Positions 45,234 to 53,646 of a stretch of DNA of 64,000 nt are shown here, piece by piece (position 1 is the first letter of the stretch; each line of letters opens with the position of its first letter). Source of the DNA: JACKAN01 sp964502735 (GTDB taxonomy: Bacteria; Bdellovibrionota; Bdellovibrionia; Bdellovibrionales; UBA1609); the NCBI GenBank assembly GCA_964502735.1, contig CAZCYD010000002.1, positions 78,441 to 142,440 on the forward strand. The letters run 5' to 3'. The notes below the pieces were generated by a model. It was not told the origin of the DNA. It made no database searches and saw only the letters and a program-made list of their open reading frames with translations. The translations under genes and the position numbers were made by a program.

Positions 45234-46670
45234 TAATTGAGCGCAGTTCTTTTGATTGTTCTGACTTTGCAAGTTGAGTATGCGGTGGACAATTGAACTT
45301 CTGTACTTGGCGACAGATTGGGGACTTAGGCCTGAATGTGAAGCCTTGATGTTTGTGGACTCTTGGGAGTGATTCATCGTGCCAAACATTAGGGCTTCTA
45401 GGTTTCTGTACAGTTGTCTATTGATTGAATCCACATGAAAGACTTCTGTTTGAAACTCGTAAATATCTGTTCCCGGCTGTGTTTGGTACTCCAGTATTTC
45501 ATACAATTGATAAAAAAGATCTGTGTAGCGCGAATGATTTTTTTCAAACCACTTTAACCATTTTTGTTTTTTTACAGAAGAGTCTCCATTAATTTCATTT
45601 TGCTCCTGCAAAGCTAAAGCGGATAATTCAGAAAAGATTTTTGTGACCTTATCTTTTAAAGTTTCAAATTGTTCGCGAGTGTAGTTTTTGACTTGCCCAT
45701 CGCGCTCCTGAAGACTTGCCAATTTTTTAACCAATGATTTTATTGCTCTTTCAACTTCGCTGAGGTGGGGGGTTGCTTGTTTGATAGATGAAACAAGTTG
45801 GTAAACGTCTGTTTTAAATTCAGTAGTTGTTGGATAAGCAGCGTAATTAGTAGCGTATACCAGACTTGTTGCAAGATCGTGAGTAGGTAAAAGCTTGTGG
45901 GTTCTTAAATCTTTGATCTTAATAAATAAGGAATCTACATCATCTGCGAGATGTGAAATTGTTGATCGGGCTTCGTTAGACAGATGGCGGACGTAGTATC
46001 CATTCTCTTTTTCGAAGTCTAAGGCCACAATTTGATCTCTGAGTATTTCAATTTCCAAACGGATTTGAGTGAGAGTTTCTAGAACACCATCAATATGGTG
46101 GTACAAATCTAGAAAATTCTTTGTTTGAATCTTAGAAAGGGGTTGAAATTTTTGCTCATCCTCATCCTCATCCTCATCCTCATCCAAAAGTTCAAGGCCT
46201 GTTGCAAAGTTTATTTTTTCTGGATTTTCATAAAAGTGTAGTGAGGGCTCGTATTCAGGCAATCTGTGAAACGCAAGAAACCCGTACTCATTTTGATGAG
46301 TGGAGTCCGTAGATTTTATAGACACCACCAGGCTTTGTTGGATGTACTCCTTAAAACTCTGTCCGTTGGGCCAAAGTTCGAGCTGTTCCAACCAATTTTC
46401 TTCCGATAGCAGGTGGAGGGAGTACCAGACCTCTGATGCTTTCTTGTACTCTTGGTGCAGACCTTCAATTTGTCTTTGAACTTTATGTAGTGCCGTTCTG
46501 GGATCACTACTAAAGCCCTCAAACATTCGTCTTTTTGAATCTGAGATTTCAACAGAAGAACCTGCAATTGAACTCAAGGCGCTTGCGAGCACTGTAAAAA
46601 AAATAAATGAAATTAAAATGTTATGTTTGAATTTACTTTCGTGTTTGTGTGTGTAAAAAGGGACTTGCAT
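45219..46670 (-). CDS. Exported helical protein of unknown function with Asp-Glu repeat
   Basis: A 483-residue protein with a signal-anchor/signal peptide (~residues 18-36, cleavage near SIAGS) and mostly helical content with several coiled-coil-prone stretches (~190-330). It contains five Asp-Glu dipeptide repeats encoded by a hexanucleotide tandem repeat at 46155-46184. No family was recognised and no catalytic motif is evident. The upstream region carries the giant inverted repeat 46797-46966. Confidence 0.65.
   Translation of the reverse strand: MQVPFYTHKHESKFKHNILISFIFFTVLASALSSIAGSSVEISDSKRRMFEGFSSDPRTALHKVQRQIEGLHQEYKKASEVWYSLHLLSEENWLEQLELWPNGQSFKEYIQQSLVVSIKSTDSTHQNEYGFLAFHRLPEYEPSLHFYENPEKINFATGLELLDEDEDEDEDEQKFQPLSKIQTKNFLDLYHHIDGVLETLTQIRLEIEILRDQIVALDFEKENGYYVRHLSNEARSTISHLADDVDSLFIKIKDLRTHKLLPTHDLATSLVYATNYAAYPTTTEFKTDVYQLVSSIKQATPHLSEVERAIKSLVKKLASLQERDGQVKNYTREQFETLKDKVTKIFSELSALALQEQNEINGDSSVKKQKWLKWFEKNHSRYTDLFYQLYEILEYQTQPGTDIYEFQTEVFHVDSINRQLYRNLEALMFGTMNHSQESTNIKASHSGLSPQSVAKYRSSIVHRILNLQSQNNQKNCAQLLNFL
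46155..46184. repeat. Hexanucleotide tandem repeat (CTCATC)5 inside a gene
   Basis: Five perfect CTCATC units; on the minus strand each GATGAG encodes Asp-Glu. The period of six preserves the reading frame, so slippage would change only the length of the acidic tract. Confidence 0.85.
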
Positions 46671-46796
46671 CCGGTTGATTAGACATCCCTATGGCTTATA
46701 AGGAAATTAGTTTTACCTTAAATGAAAAAAATTCAAATAGGATTTGTAAAAATGATTATAAAAAATAATAAAAATTTATACAAGCCATTACAACAT

Positions 46797-46966
46797 ACCC
46801 AAGGCCGCGGATAAAATGCATCAAAATTTCCTCAAACCCTTGTCTGGCGGGGACATCTCCGGCTTCGCCGCTGTCACCCTTCGGGTGATCGCCTCCGGCT
46901 CATCGGAGCCCCGCTAGACAAGGGTTTGAGGAAATTTTGATGCATTTTTTATCCGCGGATTTGGGT
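46797..46966. repeat. Giant inverted repeat (arms ~56 nt) with three internal hairpins, downstream of glycosyltransferase
   Basis: The left arm 46797-46852 (ACCCAAGGCCGCGGATAAAA... to ...TGGCGGGG) pairs with the right arm 46909-46966 (CCCCGCTAGACAAGGG... to ...GCGGATTTGGGT), with only a few mismatches and a 2-base indel. The 56-base tip folds into three small GC-rich hairpins: CGGC/GCCG, TCACCC/GGGTGA and CTCCG/CGGAG. The outer ends carry the short dispersed palindromic repeat. It starts three bases after the stop of the glycosyltransferase at 46969. Confidence 0.9.
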
Positions 46967-46968
46967 GC

Positions 46969-47739
46969 TTAAGGTATTCGGTTAATTTTTTTGGCTTGCC
47001 AAGCCTTGAAGTATTTTAGGAACACAGTAAAGCTGGCCATAATACTAATTGAAAACCCATAGGCACCATCTTGAAATCCACGTTTGACTATGTAGGTCTT
47101 AAAAAAACGGAGCCAAGGGTTTAGAACGGCCTTAAGTAAAAGAAACTTTTCATTTTTCGACAACACTTTCTCCGCCCCTAAGGATGTGTAGCTTTTCATG
47201 CGCTCAATATGATCATCAATAGTATAATAAGAGTAGTGATTTAAGTGCCCCTTTAAATAGTCGATTTTGAGAGGTTTAGAAAACTCTATATGTTCGTGTA
47301 CCTGTGCTGCATTCCATTGACTGCCTATTTTAGGAAATAGTCTAAGTTGATAGTCTGGAAACCAGCCGGAATGGTAAATCCAAGTTCCACAATAATTGGT
47401 GATGCGGTTCAAATAGTAGGCGTGGTTCATTAAAATACGGGGCTTAAGCTCAAGGATTTCATTTTGCAATTCAGGGGATAGTTCTTCATCAGCATCTATA
47501 GACAGAATGAAGTCGAACTGAGCATGGTCATTAGCAAAATTTTTAGTGGGAGAAAACCCCTTCCATTCTGTTTCAATAAACTTTACTTTGGGAAACTTGA
47601 GGCAGATTTCTCGAGTTTTGTCTGTGCTTTTAGAGTCTGCAACAATAATCTCATCTGCAACGGGGTCTAGTGATTCCAGGCATCTCTTGATATTAAGTTC
47701 TTCATTCTTTGTTATTATAACAGCACTAATTTTTGCCAT
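46969..47739 (-). CDS. Family 2 glycosyltransferase, LPS-core type (WaaE/KdtX-like)
   Basis: About 256 residues. The GT-A start AKISAVIITKNEELNIKRCL, LDPVADEIIVADSKSTDKT and the metal-binding LSIDADEEL are typical of WaaE-like beta-glucosyltransferases of LPS inner core. ATG 47739 (MAKIS) is preferred to 47769 because the domain starts there; it overlaps the preceding gene's 3' end by 14 bases. It is co-transcribed with the GT4 gene, probably for surface polysaccharide or LPS assembly on the cytoplasmic face. Confidence 0.85.
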   Translation of the reverse strand: MAKISAVIITKNEELNIKRCLESLDPVADEIIVADSKSTDKTREICLKFPKVKFIETEWKGFSPTKNFANDHAQFDFILSIDADEELSPELQNEILELKPRILMNHAYYLNRITNYCGTWIYHSGWFPDYQLRLFPKIGSQWNAAQVHEHIEFSKPLKIDYLKGHLNHYSYYTIDDHIERMKSYTSLGAEKVLSKNEKFLLLKAVLNPWLRFFKTYIVKRGFQDGAYGFSISIMASFTVFLKYFKAWQAKKINRIP

Positions 47740-48850
47740 TATTGACACATAACTTTTTATAGAGTTCAAAGCAAGCTCTTACCATTTGGTCTGCACTAAA
47801 GTGACTCTCCACAAATTGCATGCCTTTTAGAGAAAGCTGTTTTCTTAGTGGCTCATTCTTTAAGGCCAATTCTAGCTGCTCACACAATTGTTCTATATTT
47901 TTAGCTTGAAAACTCAAGCCATGTTCCTTATTTACGACAACTTCTTTAAGGCCGCCGGCGTCAGAGCTTATGACCGTGCAACCGGAAGCAAGAGCTTCAA
48001 TGGCAACACTGCCGAGTCCCTCATGGTGTGAGGGCATTACAAATACATCCAAGCCAGCCAATAAAAGAGGAACTTGGTGGCAGAAACCTATTAGCTTTAT
48101 GGGGAATGGAAAGTTTTGACTCGATATTATTTTTTTAAGTTCGGCCTTGAGGGGGCCTTCCCCCGCCATGATTACGGCAAATGGAGGGAGGTTATCTTTT
48201 TGAATCAAAAGAGACAGTGCCCTTATAAAATCGGCAAGACCTTTTTCTTTTGTTAAGGCTGAGGCGGTTCCAATATATAAGCATTTGTCACTTATGTTTT
48301 TCTCATTTTTAAAATGCGAGCGGACAAAGTTCTGTCCTTCGTGAGATTTGCAATTGTATAGTGTTGTATCTACAGCACTCGGGATCACTTCTATTTTTGA
48401 GGATTCAACCCCAGTTTCTAAAAGGCGCTGCTTAACTTCAGTTGAGATGGCAATATACTGATTAACTAATGGCGAGGAGTATTTTTTTTTGGATAGAATT
48501 AGGGGTGAGCTTTGAAAGGCCACCCTTCTGTGAACAATAAGTATAAGTTGTGGAAAAATGAACTTTAAAACTAAGCCGAAGCTATGAGCTTTTGAGCAGT
48601 GACAGTGGAGGATTTGAATTTTTTTTTCTTTTATAAATTGAGAAACTTTTAGAAGCGAGAAAGGATTAAAATAGCTGCGTCCGTTCAAAGATAGCAATTG
48701 TGACTTATTGATTCTTTCCGAGGCTTTTGATTTTAAGGGGTATGCAAAATAGTTGCTAACATTTAGGCGAGAAAGGCCTTCAGACAAAAGCTGAAGCTGT
48801 CGTTCCCCCCCTCTCCAAGACATGGCAAAGCTTATATGCAGTACGTTCAT
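47726..48850 (-). CDS. Family 4 glycosyltransferase
   Basis: A 374-residue GT-B enzyme: N-terminal Rossmann part (HISFAMSWRGGERQLQLLSEG) and C-terminal donor-binding part (IGTASALTKEKGLADFIRAL, VMPSHHEGLGSVAIEALASG with the EX7E-type motif). It transfers a nucleotide sugar to an LPS or polysaccharide acceptor; the specificity is unknown. It overlaps the GT2 gene, forming a two-gene unit bounded by two giant inverted repeats. Confidence 0.88.
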   Translation of the reverse strand: MNVLHISFAMSWRGGERQLQLLSEGLSRLNVSNYFAYPLKSKASERINKSQLLSLNGRSYFNPFSLLKVSQFIKEKKIQILHCHCSKAHSFGLVLKFIFPQLILIVHRRVAFQSSPLILSKKKYSSPLVNQYIAISTEVKQRLLETGVESSKIEVIPSAVDTTLYNCKSHEGQNFVRSHFKNEKNISDKCLYIGTASALTKEKGLADFIRALSLLIQKDNLPPFAVIMAGEGPLKAELKKIISSQNFPFPIKLIGFCHQVPLLLAGLDVFVMPSHHEGLGSVAIEALASGCTVISSDAGGLKEVVVNKEHGLSFQAKNIEQLCEQLELALKNEPLRKQLSLKGMQFVESHFSADQMVRACFELYKKLCVNNGKN

Positions 48851-48874
48851 GTACAGAGACTATCAGACTCTGTA

Positions 48875-49018
48875 ACTTATACCAATTCCAAAAAATAATC
48901 GTCTAAAATTTTGTGAATGCACCTCACGCGCAGTTCCGCAGCCTTGAGGCTGCGGCTGTATGAGCATGAGGCGCATTCACAAAATTTTAGACGATTATTT
49001 TTTGGAATTGGTATAAGT
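48875..49018. repeat. Giant, nearly perfect inverted repeat (52-nt arms) with internal hairpin
   Basis: The left arm 48875-48926 and right arm 48967-49018 are complementary at 51 of 52 positions (outer ends ACTTATACCAATTCC and GGAATTGGTATAAGT). The 40-base tip contains an extra hairpin CCGCAGCC-TTGA-GGCTGCGG, so the whole 144 bases can form one long stem. It lies between the Fe-S carrier gene's 3' end (49026) and the GT4 start (48850). Confidence 0.92.
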
Positions 49019-49025
49019 ACACTGC

Positions 49026-49355
49026 CTATACGGCGAAAGAAGTGCCACATCCACAAGTTTTTGTGGCGTTTGGATTGGAGAAAACAAAGCCAGCACCATT
49101 GAGTCCGCCCTCATAATCAAGGGTCATACCAACAAGATAAAGGAGGCTTTGAGAGTCGATAACAATAGAAACGCCATGATCTTGAAAAACTTTGTCCTTA
49201 TCAGCATCCAGGTTTTTATCAAAATCTAACTTGTAGGAAAAACCGGAGCATCCACCACGCTGAACTTTAACTCGTATAGAAACTGAATCCTCCAAATTCT
49301 CTTCAGACTTGAGCTGTTGAATTCGTTTTGCTGCGTTTTCAGAAATTTTAATCAT
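49026..49355 (-). CDS. erpA: A-type iron-sulfur carrier (ErpA/IscA family)
   Basis: A 109-residue protein with the three conserved cysteines: Cys36 in RGGCSGFSYKL and the C-terminal CGCG pair (Cys101, Cys103) in TCGCGTSFAV. The family delivers Fe-S clusters to apoproteins. ErpA versus IscA cannot be separated by eye, and no isc/suf genes are nearby. It is followed by the 48875-49018 inverted repeat. Confidence 0.9.
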   Translation of the reverse strand: MIKISENAAKRIQQLKSEENLEDSVSIRVKVQRGGCSGFSYKLDFDKNLDADKDKVFQDHGVSIVIDSQSLLYLVGMTLDYEGGLNGAGFVFSNPNATKTCGCGTSFAV

Positions 49356-49551
49356 GTTCTACACCTTCCCGAAGAGACAAAAAAATGTCAACGCGACGCT
49401 GGGTTGCGTGGTCGACCGTTAATCTCCACTTATCCATTATAACTGCTTGAGCGAGTTTTCAACAACAAAATAAGTTAAAATAAAACTTATTTAAGAAAAA
49501 ATGAGGTCTCAATCTCTTTTTGGGGCCAGAGGGAGAGATTTGAATCACAAT

Positions 49552-50988
49552 TTAAACCTTTGTAACAACTTGGGTTTGGTAGGATTCAAGCACTTTGTCA
49601 AAAATTTTTCTCCCGTTTATTTTAGCTCTGAGAGCGGCTAAAACTGTAAATGTACCCCCCATTTTTCTATCGAGAAAAAGTAATTCTTTGGGGGGAGTGC
49701 GAAATTTAAACCGAAAAACGATACTTTTTCCTGCCGATGCGATTCGATGAGGGAGGTCACTTTGAGCGTAATTATAGTTCCCCGCCTTGTCAAAACCGGG
49801 GGGACAATTTGAAGAAGAGTAATCCCCCTTCCAGAAAGGTTCAGTAAACATAAAACAAAGGTCTATATATTGCTCTACAAGTTCTTGAGGATCATTTTCT
49901 TTTACTAAGCCAAGAATTTTAGCCCCCTTTAATAAGGTTATTCGATCTTTTTGAATCGAGCCAAAAATAATTTTTTTATAGGCCTCAAAGAAATCAGGAG
50001 AGACTTTTTTTACGGCTCCATAGTCGTAAAGTACTAATTTAGGCTTTTCATTTGGGGGCATGTGTACACCATAGTTTCCGAGATGAGGATCTGTTTGTAC
50101 AATTCCAAACTCAAAAAGTTCACGAAAATAAAGCTCTAAAAATTTTTCAGCTAAATAGTTGCGTAGTTCCTGAGGCAATCTTTGCGCCTCAATCGAATCT
50201 AGTCTCAAACTGGGCTCATAACTCATAGTCAGAACCCTACTGGTTGAAAATTCCTTTATGGGGTTAGGAATAATAAAGCAGGAGTCATTCTTGAGGGACT
50301 CTCGTATTTGAGTGAGTGACTCAAGTTCGGCTGAATAATTAAGTTCTTGAAGCAACATTTCTTTGACTTCAATAAAGATGTGTTCAATCGGACCGTCCTT
50401 AGGTAAAAAGGAGAGAAGGCCAAGTAGTTTTTTAAGGGCTTTAAGGTCCGCATCAATTACTGAACTCAGGTTTGGATATTGGACTTTTAAAACAATATCT
50501 TGTTCCTTGTAACGAGCTTTGTATACCTGCCCGAGTGAAGCACTTGCGATAGGGTCTTTGTCAATTTCAAGTTCGCTTAACTTTTTGGGGCCGAGTTCTT
50601 TGTCTAAAGTTTTTTTCATAATGGACCAATCTATCGATGGGGAGTTGGATTGCAGGGTCTTTAAAACTTCAATGGCTTCAGGGGGAAGAAAGTGCTCTCC
50701 GTAAACAGATAACTGCTGTCCGACTTTCATTAGAGAGCCTTTTAATTCCCCAAGCTCGTTTGTAACAATCTCAACTTGTTTTAAAAGAGTTCTTTTTTTT
50801 ATAGACTCGGCGGCTTTGGAGTTTAAAACTTTTTGTATATTTTCTTTGGCTGCTAAGGCTCCGGTTTGAAGTGTGATTTTAGACAGGGCAAGCCCTCTTG
50901 ACAAAATTGTATTGCGAAGCTTCTTAAGTGTTTTTTTTTGCTTGGTCAACTGCATCTCCTTTGGAGTTTGAGTTAAAGCTAAAGTCAC
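49552..50988 (-). CDS. ABC1/UbiB-family atypical kinase
   Basis: A 478-residue protein with the UbiB-type motifs KxGQ (LMKVGQQLSVYGEHFLPPEA), the Ala-rich nucleotide loop ASASLGQVYKA, catalytic QTDPHLGNYGVH and YDYGAVK. Family members are needed for ubiquinone synthesis or act as ATPases on lipids. Because the C-terminal membrane helices of E. coli UbiB are not evident, it may be an AarF-like soluble form. It is monocistronic. Confidence 0.87.
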   Translation of the reverse strand: MTLALTQTPKEMQLTKQKKTLKKLRNTILSRGLALSKITLQTGALAAKENIQKVLNSKAAESIKKRTLLKQVEIVTNELGELKGSLMKVGQQLSVYGEHFLPPEAIEVLKTLQSNSPSIDWSIMKKTLDKELGPKKLSELEIDKDPIASASLGQVYKARYKEQDIVLKVQYPNLSSVIDADLKALKKLLGLLSFLPKDGPIEHIFIEVKEMLLQELNYSAELESLTQIRESLKNDSCFIIPNPIKEFSTSRVLTMSYEPSLRLDSIEAQRLPQELRNYLAEKFLELYFRELFEFGIVQTDPHLGNYGVHMPPNEKPKLVLYDYGAVKKVSPDFFEAYKKIIFGSIQKDRITLLKGAKILGLVKENDPQELVEQYIDLCFMFTEPFWKGDYSSSNCPPGFDKAGNYNYAQSDLPHRIASAGKSIVFRFKFRTPPKELLFLDRKMGGTFTVLAALRAKINGRKIFDKVLESYQTQVVTKV

Positions 50989-51000
50989 AGTTCTTTATTT

Positions 51001-51058
51001 GATGTTAGATGTAGGATTTTAGAATCCAACATCCAACATCCAACATCCAACATCCAAA
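51001..51058. repeat. Heptamer tandem repeat (ATCCAAC)4+ with inverted partner
   Basis: ATCCAAC is repeated four times at 51024-51051, followed by ATCCAAA. Immediately upstream GATGTTAGATGTAGGAT (51001-51017) is the imperfect inverse complement, so the region can fold into a hairpin. It lies between the divergent ABC1-kinase and CinA-like genes, where a slippage-prone spacer could alter promoter geometry. Confidence 0.8.
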
Positions 51059-51142
51059 ATCTATAAAATTTAAAATCTTCAAACTAGATTCTTTACGTTG
51101 AAACATCTTGAATTTCTCACATTCTGAGGTACTTTACAGCTC

Positions 51143-51889
51143 ATGGATGCTGCAATTCTCACTATTGGTACAGAAATTACAAGTGGAGAAATCATTAATC
51201 GCAACGCAGCAGATCTTGCTAGAAAACTCGAAGATCTCAACATTCATTGTTTGTTGCACATTTCAGTTCCAGACGACAGAAAAAAAATAGCTAAGGCATT
51301 TAGATTTGCAAGGGAGCAGGCTTCTATTTTGATGTTCACTGGCGGACTAGGACCTACATCTGACGATTTGACCCGTGAAGTAATTGCTGATGAGTTGGGT
51401 CTAGAGCTTTGTTTAGACAAGGCTACCTATGAAGAGTTAGCAGAAAAGTTTAAAGCTATGAATAGACGCCTAGCTGCTGGCCATAAAAACCAGTGCTCCT
51501 TTCCTATTGGTGCTCAGAAGTTTAAAAATCCGAAGGGTCACGCCATGGCATTTTTAGTTCAAAAGGATCATCTTCGGGTGTATGCTCTTCCTGGGCCGCC
51601 AGTAGAAATTGAAGCCGTTTGGGAAGCTGGAGTTGCGGATGATCTTAAATCTCTCGGTATACAACCCCAACGTCGGTTGTATAAATGGACTTTTGAAGGG
51701 TTGGGAGAGTCTGAAATTGCAGAAGTCACCGAGAGAATCTTCAACGGCTCTGGCTTTTGTTTAGGTTACAGAGCTCATCGACCACAAGTTATTGTTAAAG
51801 TATGGGTTCCGTTGGAGTTAGACAGCACAAAGAAAATCTATTTCGAAGCTTTTGAAAGGGAGTTGCAATCTTGGCTATCAAAACAATAA
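51143..51889 (+). CDS. CinA-type N-terminal (MoaB/MogA-like) protein
   Basis: A 248-residue protein matching the CinA N-terminal MoCF-like domain: LTIGTEITSGEIINRNAADL, FTGGLGPTSDDLTREV and VYALPGPPVEIEAVW. The COG1058 domain hydrolyses ADP-ribose-like compounds in some species. The C-terminal NMN deamidase (PncC) domain of full-length CinA is absent. It is probably a cytoplasmic nucleotide-repair enzyme. Confidence 0.85.
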   Translation: MDAAILTIGTEITSGEIINRNAADLARKLEDLNIHCLLHISVPDDRKKIAKAFRFAREQASILMFTGGLGPTSDDLTREVIADELGLELCLDKATYEELAEKFKAMNRRLAAGHKNQCSFPIGAQKFKNPKGHAMAFLVQKDHLRVYALPGPPVEIEAVWEAGVADDLKSLGIQPQRRLYKWTFEGLGESEIAEVTERIFNGSGFCLGYRAHRPQVIVKVWVPLELDSTKKIYFEAFERELQSWLSKQ

Positions 51890-51971
51890 GCATACACAAC
51901 TTTTGTCTAGGTCTCAAATTTGTAAATCAAAACCTATTATGGCTAGGCTCTTCCTCCGATAATTATATTGT

Positions 51972-53603
51972 ATGTATTTAACTCACTCCTCTTTTACTTA
52001 TGCTATCGCGGGGATTGCCTTTTTTATGTTTGGCATGGGGTTGGCCAGCGAGAGCTTGCAGAAAATAGCTGCAAATCGAATAACTGAACTTTTAGGAAAG
52101 GTTTCTAATCGACCCTTTATTGGAGTCTTAGTTGGGATTTTTTTGACAGTTATTATTCAGAGCTCAGGTGCTGTAACAAGTATGTTGGTAGGGTTGGCCA
52201 CAGCCGGAGTCGTTAAGCTGGCTCAGGTTATGAGTCTTATTATTGGAACAACAATTGGTACGACAATTACGGTTCAAATTTTAAGTTTGAATATTGCTCA
52301 ATATGGTCTGCCTGTTTTTGCCTTAGCTTTTACAATCTATTTTTTGACCAAACACAGAATACTTAAATATATCATGCAGGTTTTTATGGGGTTTGGTTTA
52401 ATTTTTTGGGGCTTAGAGTTAATTAGTCTGGGGACTAGTGAGTTAAAAAATATGGCCTACTTTTCTCAGTCCCTGCAAATGTTTAAAGACAATCCCTTAT
52501 TAACTATTGGTGTGGCTTCAGTTTTTACAGCTATAGTTCACAGTTCGGCCGTAACAATAGGGTTTATTATGACTCTTGCAATGAGTGGAGATTTAACACT
52601 GGTAGACTCATTGTATTGGGTTTATGGAGCCAATATTGGAACAACAGCCACAGCATTATTGGCTTCTGCTGGAGGCAATGCTGTGGGAAAGCAAGTGGCT
52701 CTTGCACATTTTCTTTATAAGCTTGTCAGCGTCGCTATTTTTTACTTTTTTACGGATCATTTCGCTGCCTTAGTATTTGGAGAAACTCCGATGAGAGAAG
52801 TTGCAAACTCTCATGCCATTTTTAATATCGTAGCCGCTATATTGTTTTATCCATTTATCAATTGGGGCGTGAAGTTTATTGAAACTCTTATTCCCAAAGA
52901 AGTGAATGAGTTTGGTGCAAAATACTTAGATCGAAGTCACTTTGAGAATTCTTCTGTGGCCTTAGCACATGCCCATAGGGAGGCCATGAGAATGGCGGAC
53001 ATAGTCGTCACTATGGTTAGAGATTCTATAATTCTTTTTGAAAGAGAAAGCGAAGAAATGCAATCCAGTATAAAAAAGCGAGATAGTAAGGTGGATATGT
53101 TGAATCGAGAAATTAACTTATTTTTGAGTCAGCTGGTAGATTCTCCAAGTGAGATCACTCAAGATATTTATAGAATTATGAGTTTTGTAACAGACATGGA
53201 AACAGTTGGGGATGTTATTGATAATACCTTGTCTGAATTGGCAAAAAAGAAACACGCACTTAAATTGAGTTTTAGTGATGAAGGCTGGGAAGAGTTAAAG
53301 CACATGCACATGAAAGTGTTAGAGGCTGCAGAGATGTCTATTAGTGCCTTTCACCTTAAAGATGTCGATTTAGGTTCGAAGGTTATTTTTTTAAAAAGAG
53401 AAATTCGGAAGTTAGAAAAAAAATTGAGACAAAAGCATCTTGAGCGATTAGTTCTGCAAAAAGAGGCCACCATAAATACTAGCGCAATTCATCTTGACAC
53501 ATTAAGTGAATACCGACGCATCACGGGTTTGGTTTGCAATCATGTCTACAGTCTATTGAAAGAAAGTGACAGGTATAATATTCTTCCCAGAAAAGAAACT
53601 TAA
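51972..53603 (+). CDS. Na+/phosphate cotransporter (NptA/YjbB family) with PhoU-like domain
   Basis: A 543-residue protein. Residues ~1-315 carry two inverted-repeat transport units with the signatures QSSGAVTSMLVGLATAG, IGTTIGTTITVQI, HSSAVTIGFIMTLAMSG and GANIGTTATALLAS. Residues ~330-540 are a PhoU-like helical domain. The family moves phosphate with sodium, in bacteria often as an efflux or uptake system. Its stop codon (53601-53603) lies in the left arm of a palindromic repeat. Confidence 0.9.
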   Translation: MYLTHSSFTYAIAGIAFFMFGMGLASESLQKIAANRITELLGKVSNRPFIGVLVGIFLTVIIQSSGAVTSMLVGLATAGVVKLAQVMSLIIGTTIGTTITVQILSLNIAQYGLPVFALAFTIYFLTKHRILKYIMQVFMGFGLIFWGLELISLGTSELKNMAYFSQSLQMFKDNPLLTIGVASVFTAIVHSSAVTIGFIMTLAMSGDLTLVDSLYWVYGANIGTTATALLASAGGNAVGKQVALAHFLYKLVSVAIFYFFTDHFAALVFGETPMREVANSHAIFNIVAAILFYPFINWGVKFIETLIPKEVNEFGAKYLDRSHFENSSVALAHAHREAMRMADIVVTMVRDSIILFERESEEMQSSIKKRDSKVDMLNREINLFLSQLVDSPSEITQDIYRIMSFVTDMETVGDVIDNTLSELAKKKHALKLSFSDEGWEELKHMHMKVLEAAEMSISAFHLKDVDLGSKVIFLKREIRKLEKKLRQKHLERLVLQKEATINTSAIHLDTLSEYRRITGLVCNHVYSLLKESDRYNILPRKET

Positions 53604-53646
53604 TACCCAAATCTTGACGCATTTTATCCGCAGATCTGGGCTAATA
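53601..53646. repeat. Palindromic intergenic repeat, copy 4, spanning two stop codons
   Basis: The left arm TAATACCCAAATC (53601-53613), core TTGACGCATTTTATCCGCA and right arm GATCTGGGCTAATA (53633-53646, two mismatches) match the family consensus. The left arm contains the transporter's TAA and the right arm the protease's TAG, so it is the whole gap between two convergent genes and may terminate both. Confidence 0.85.
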
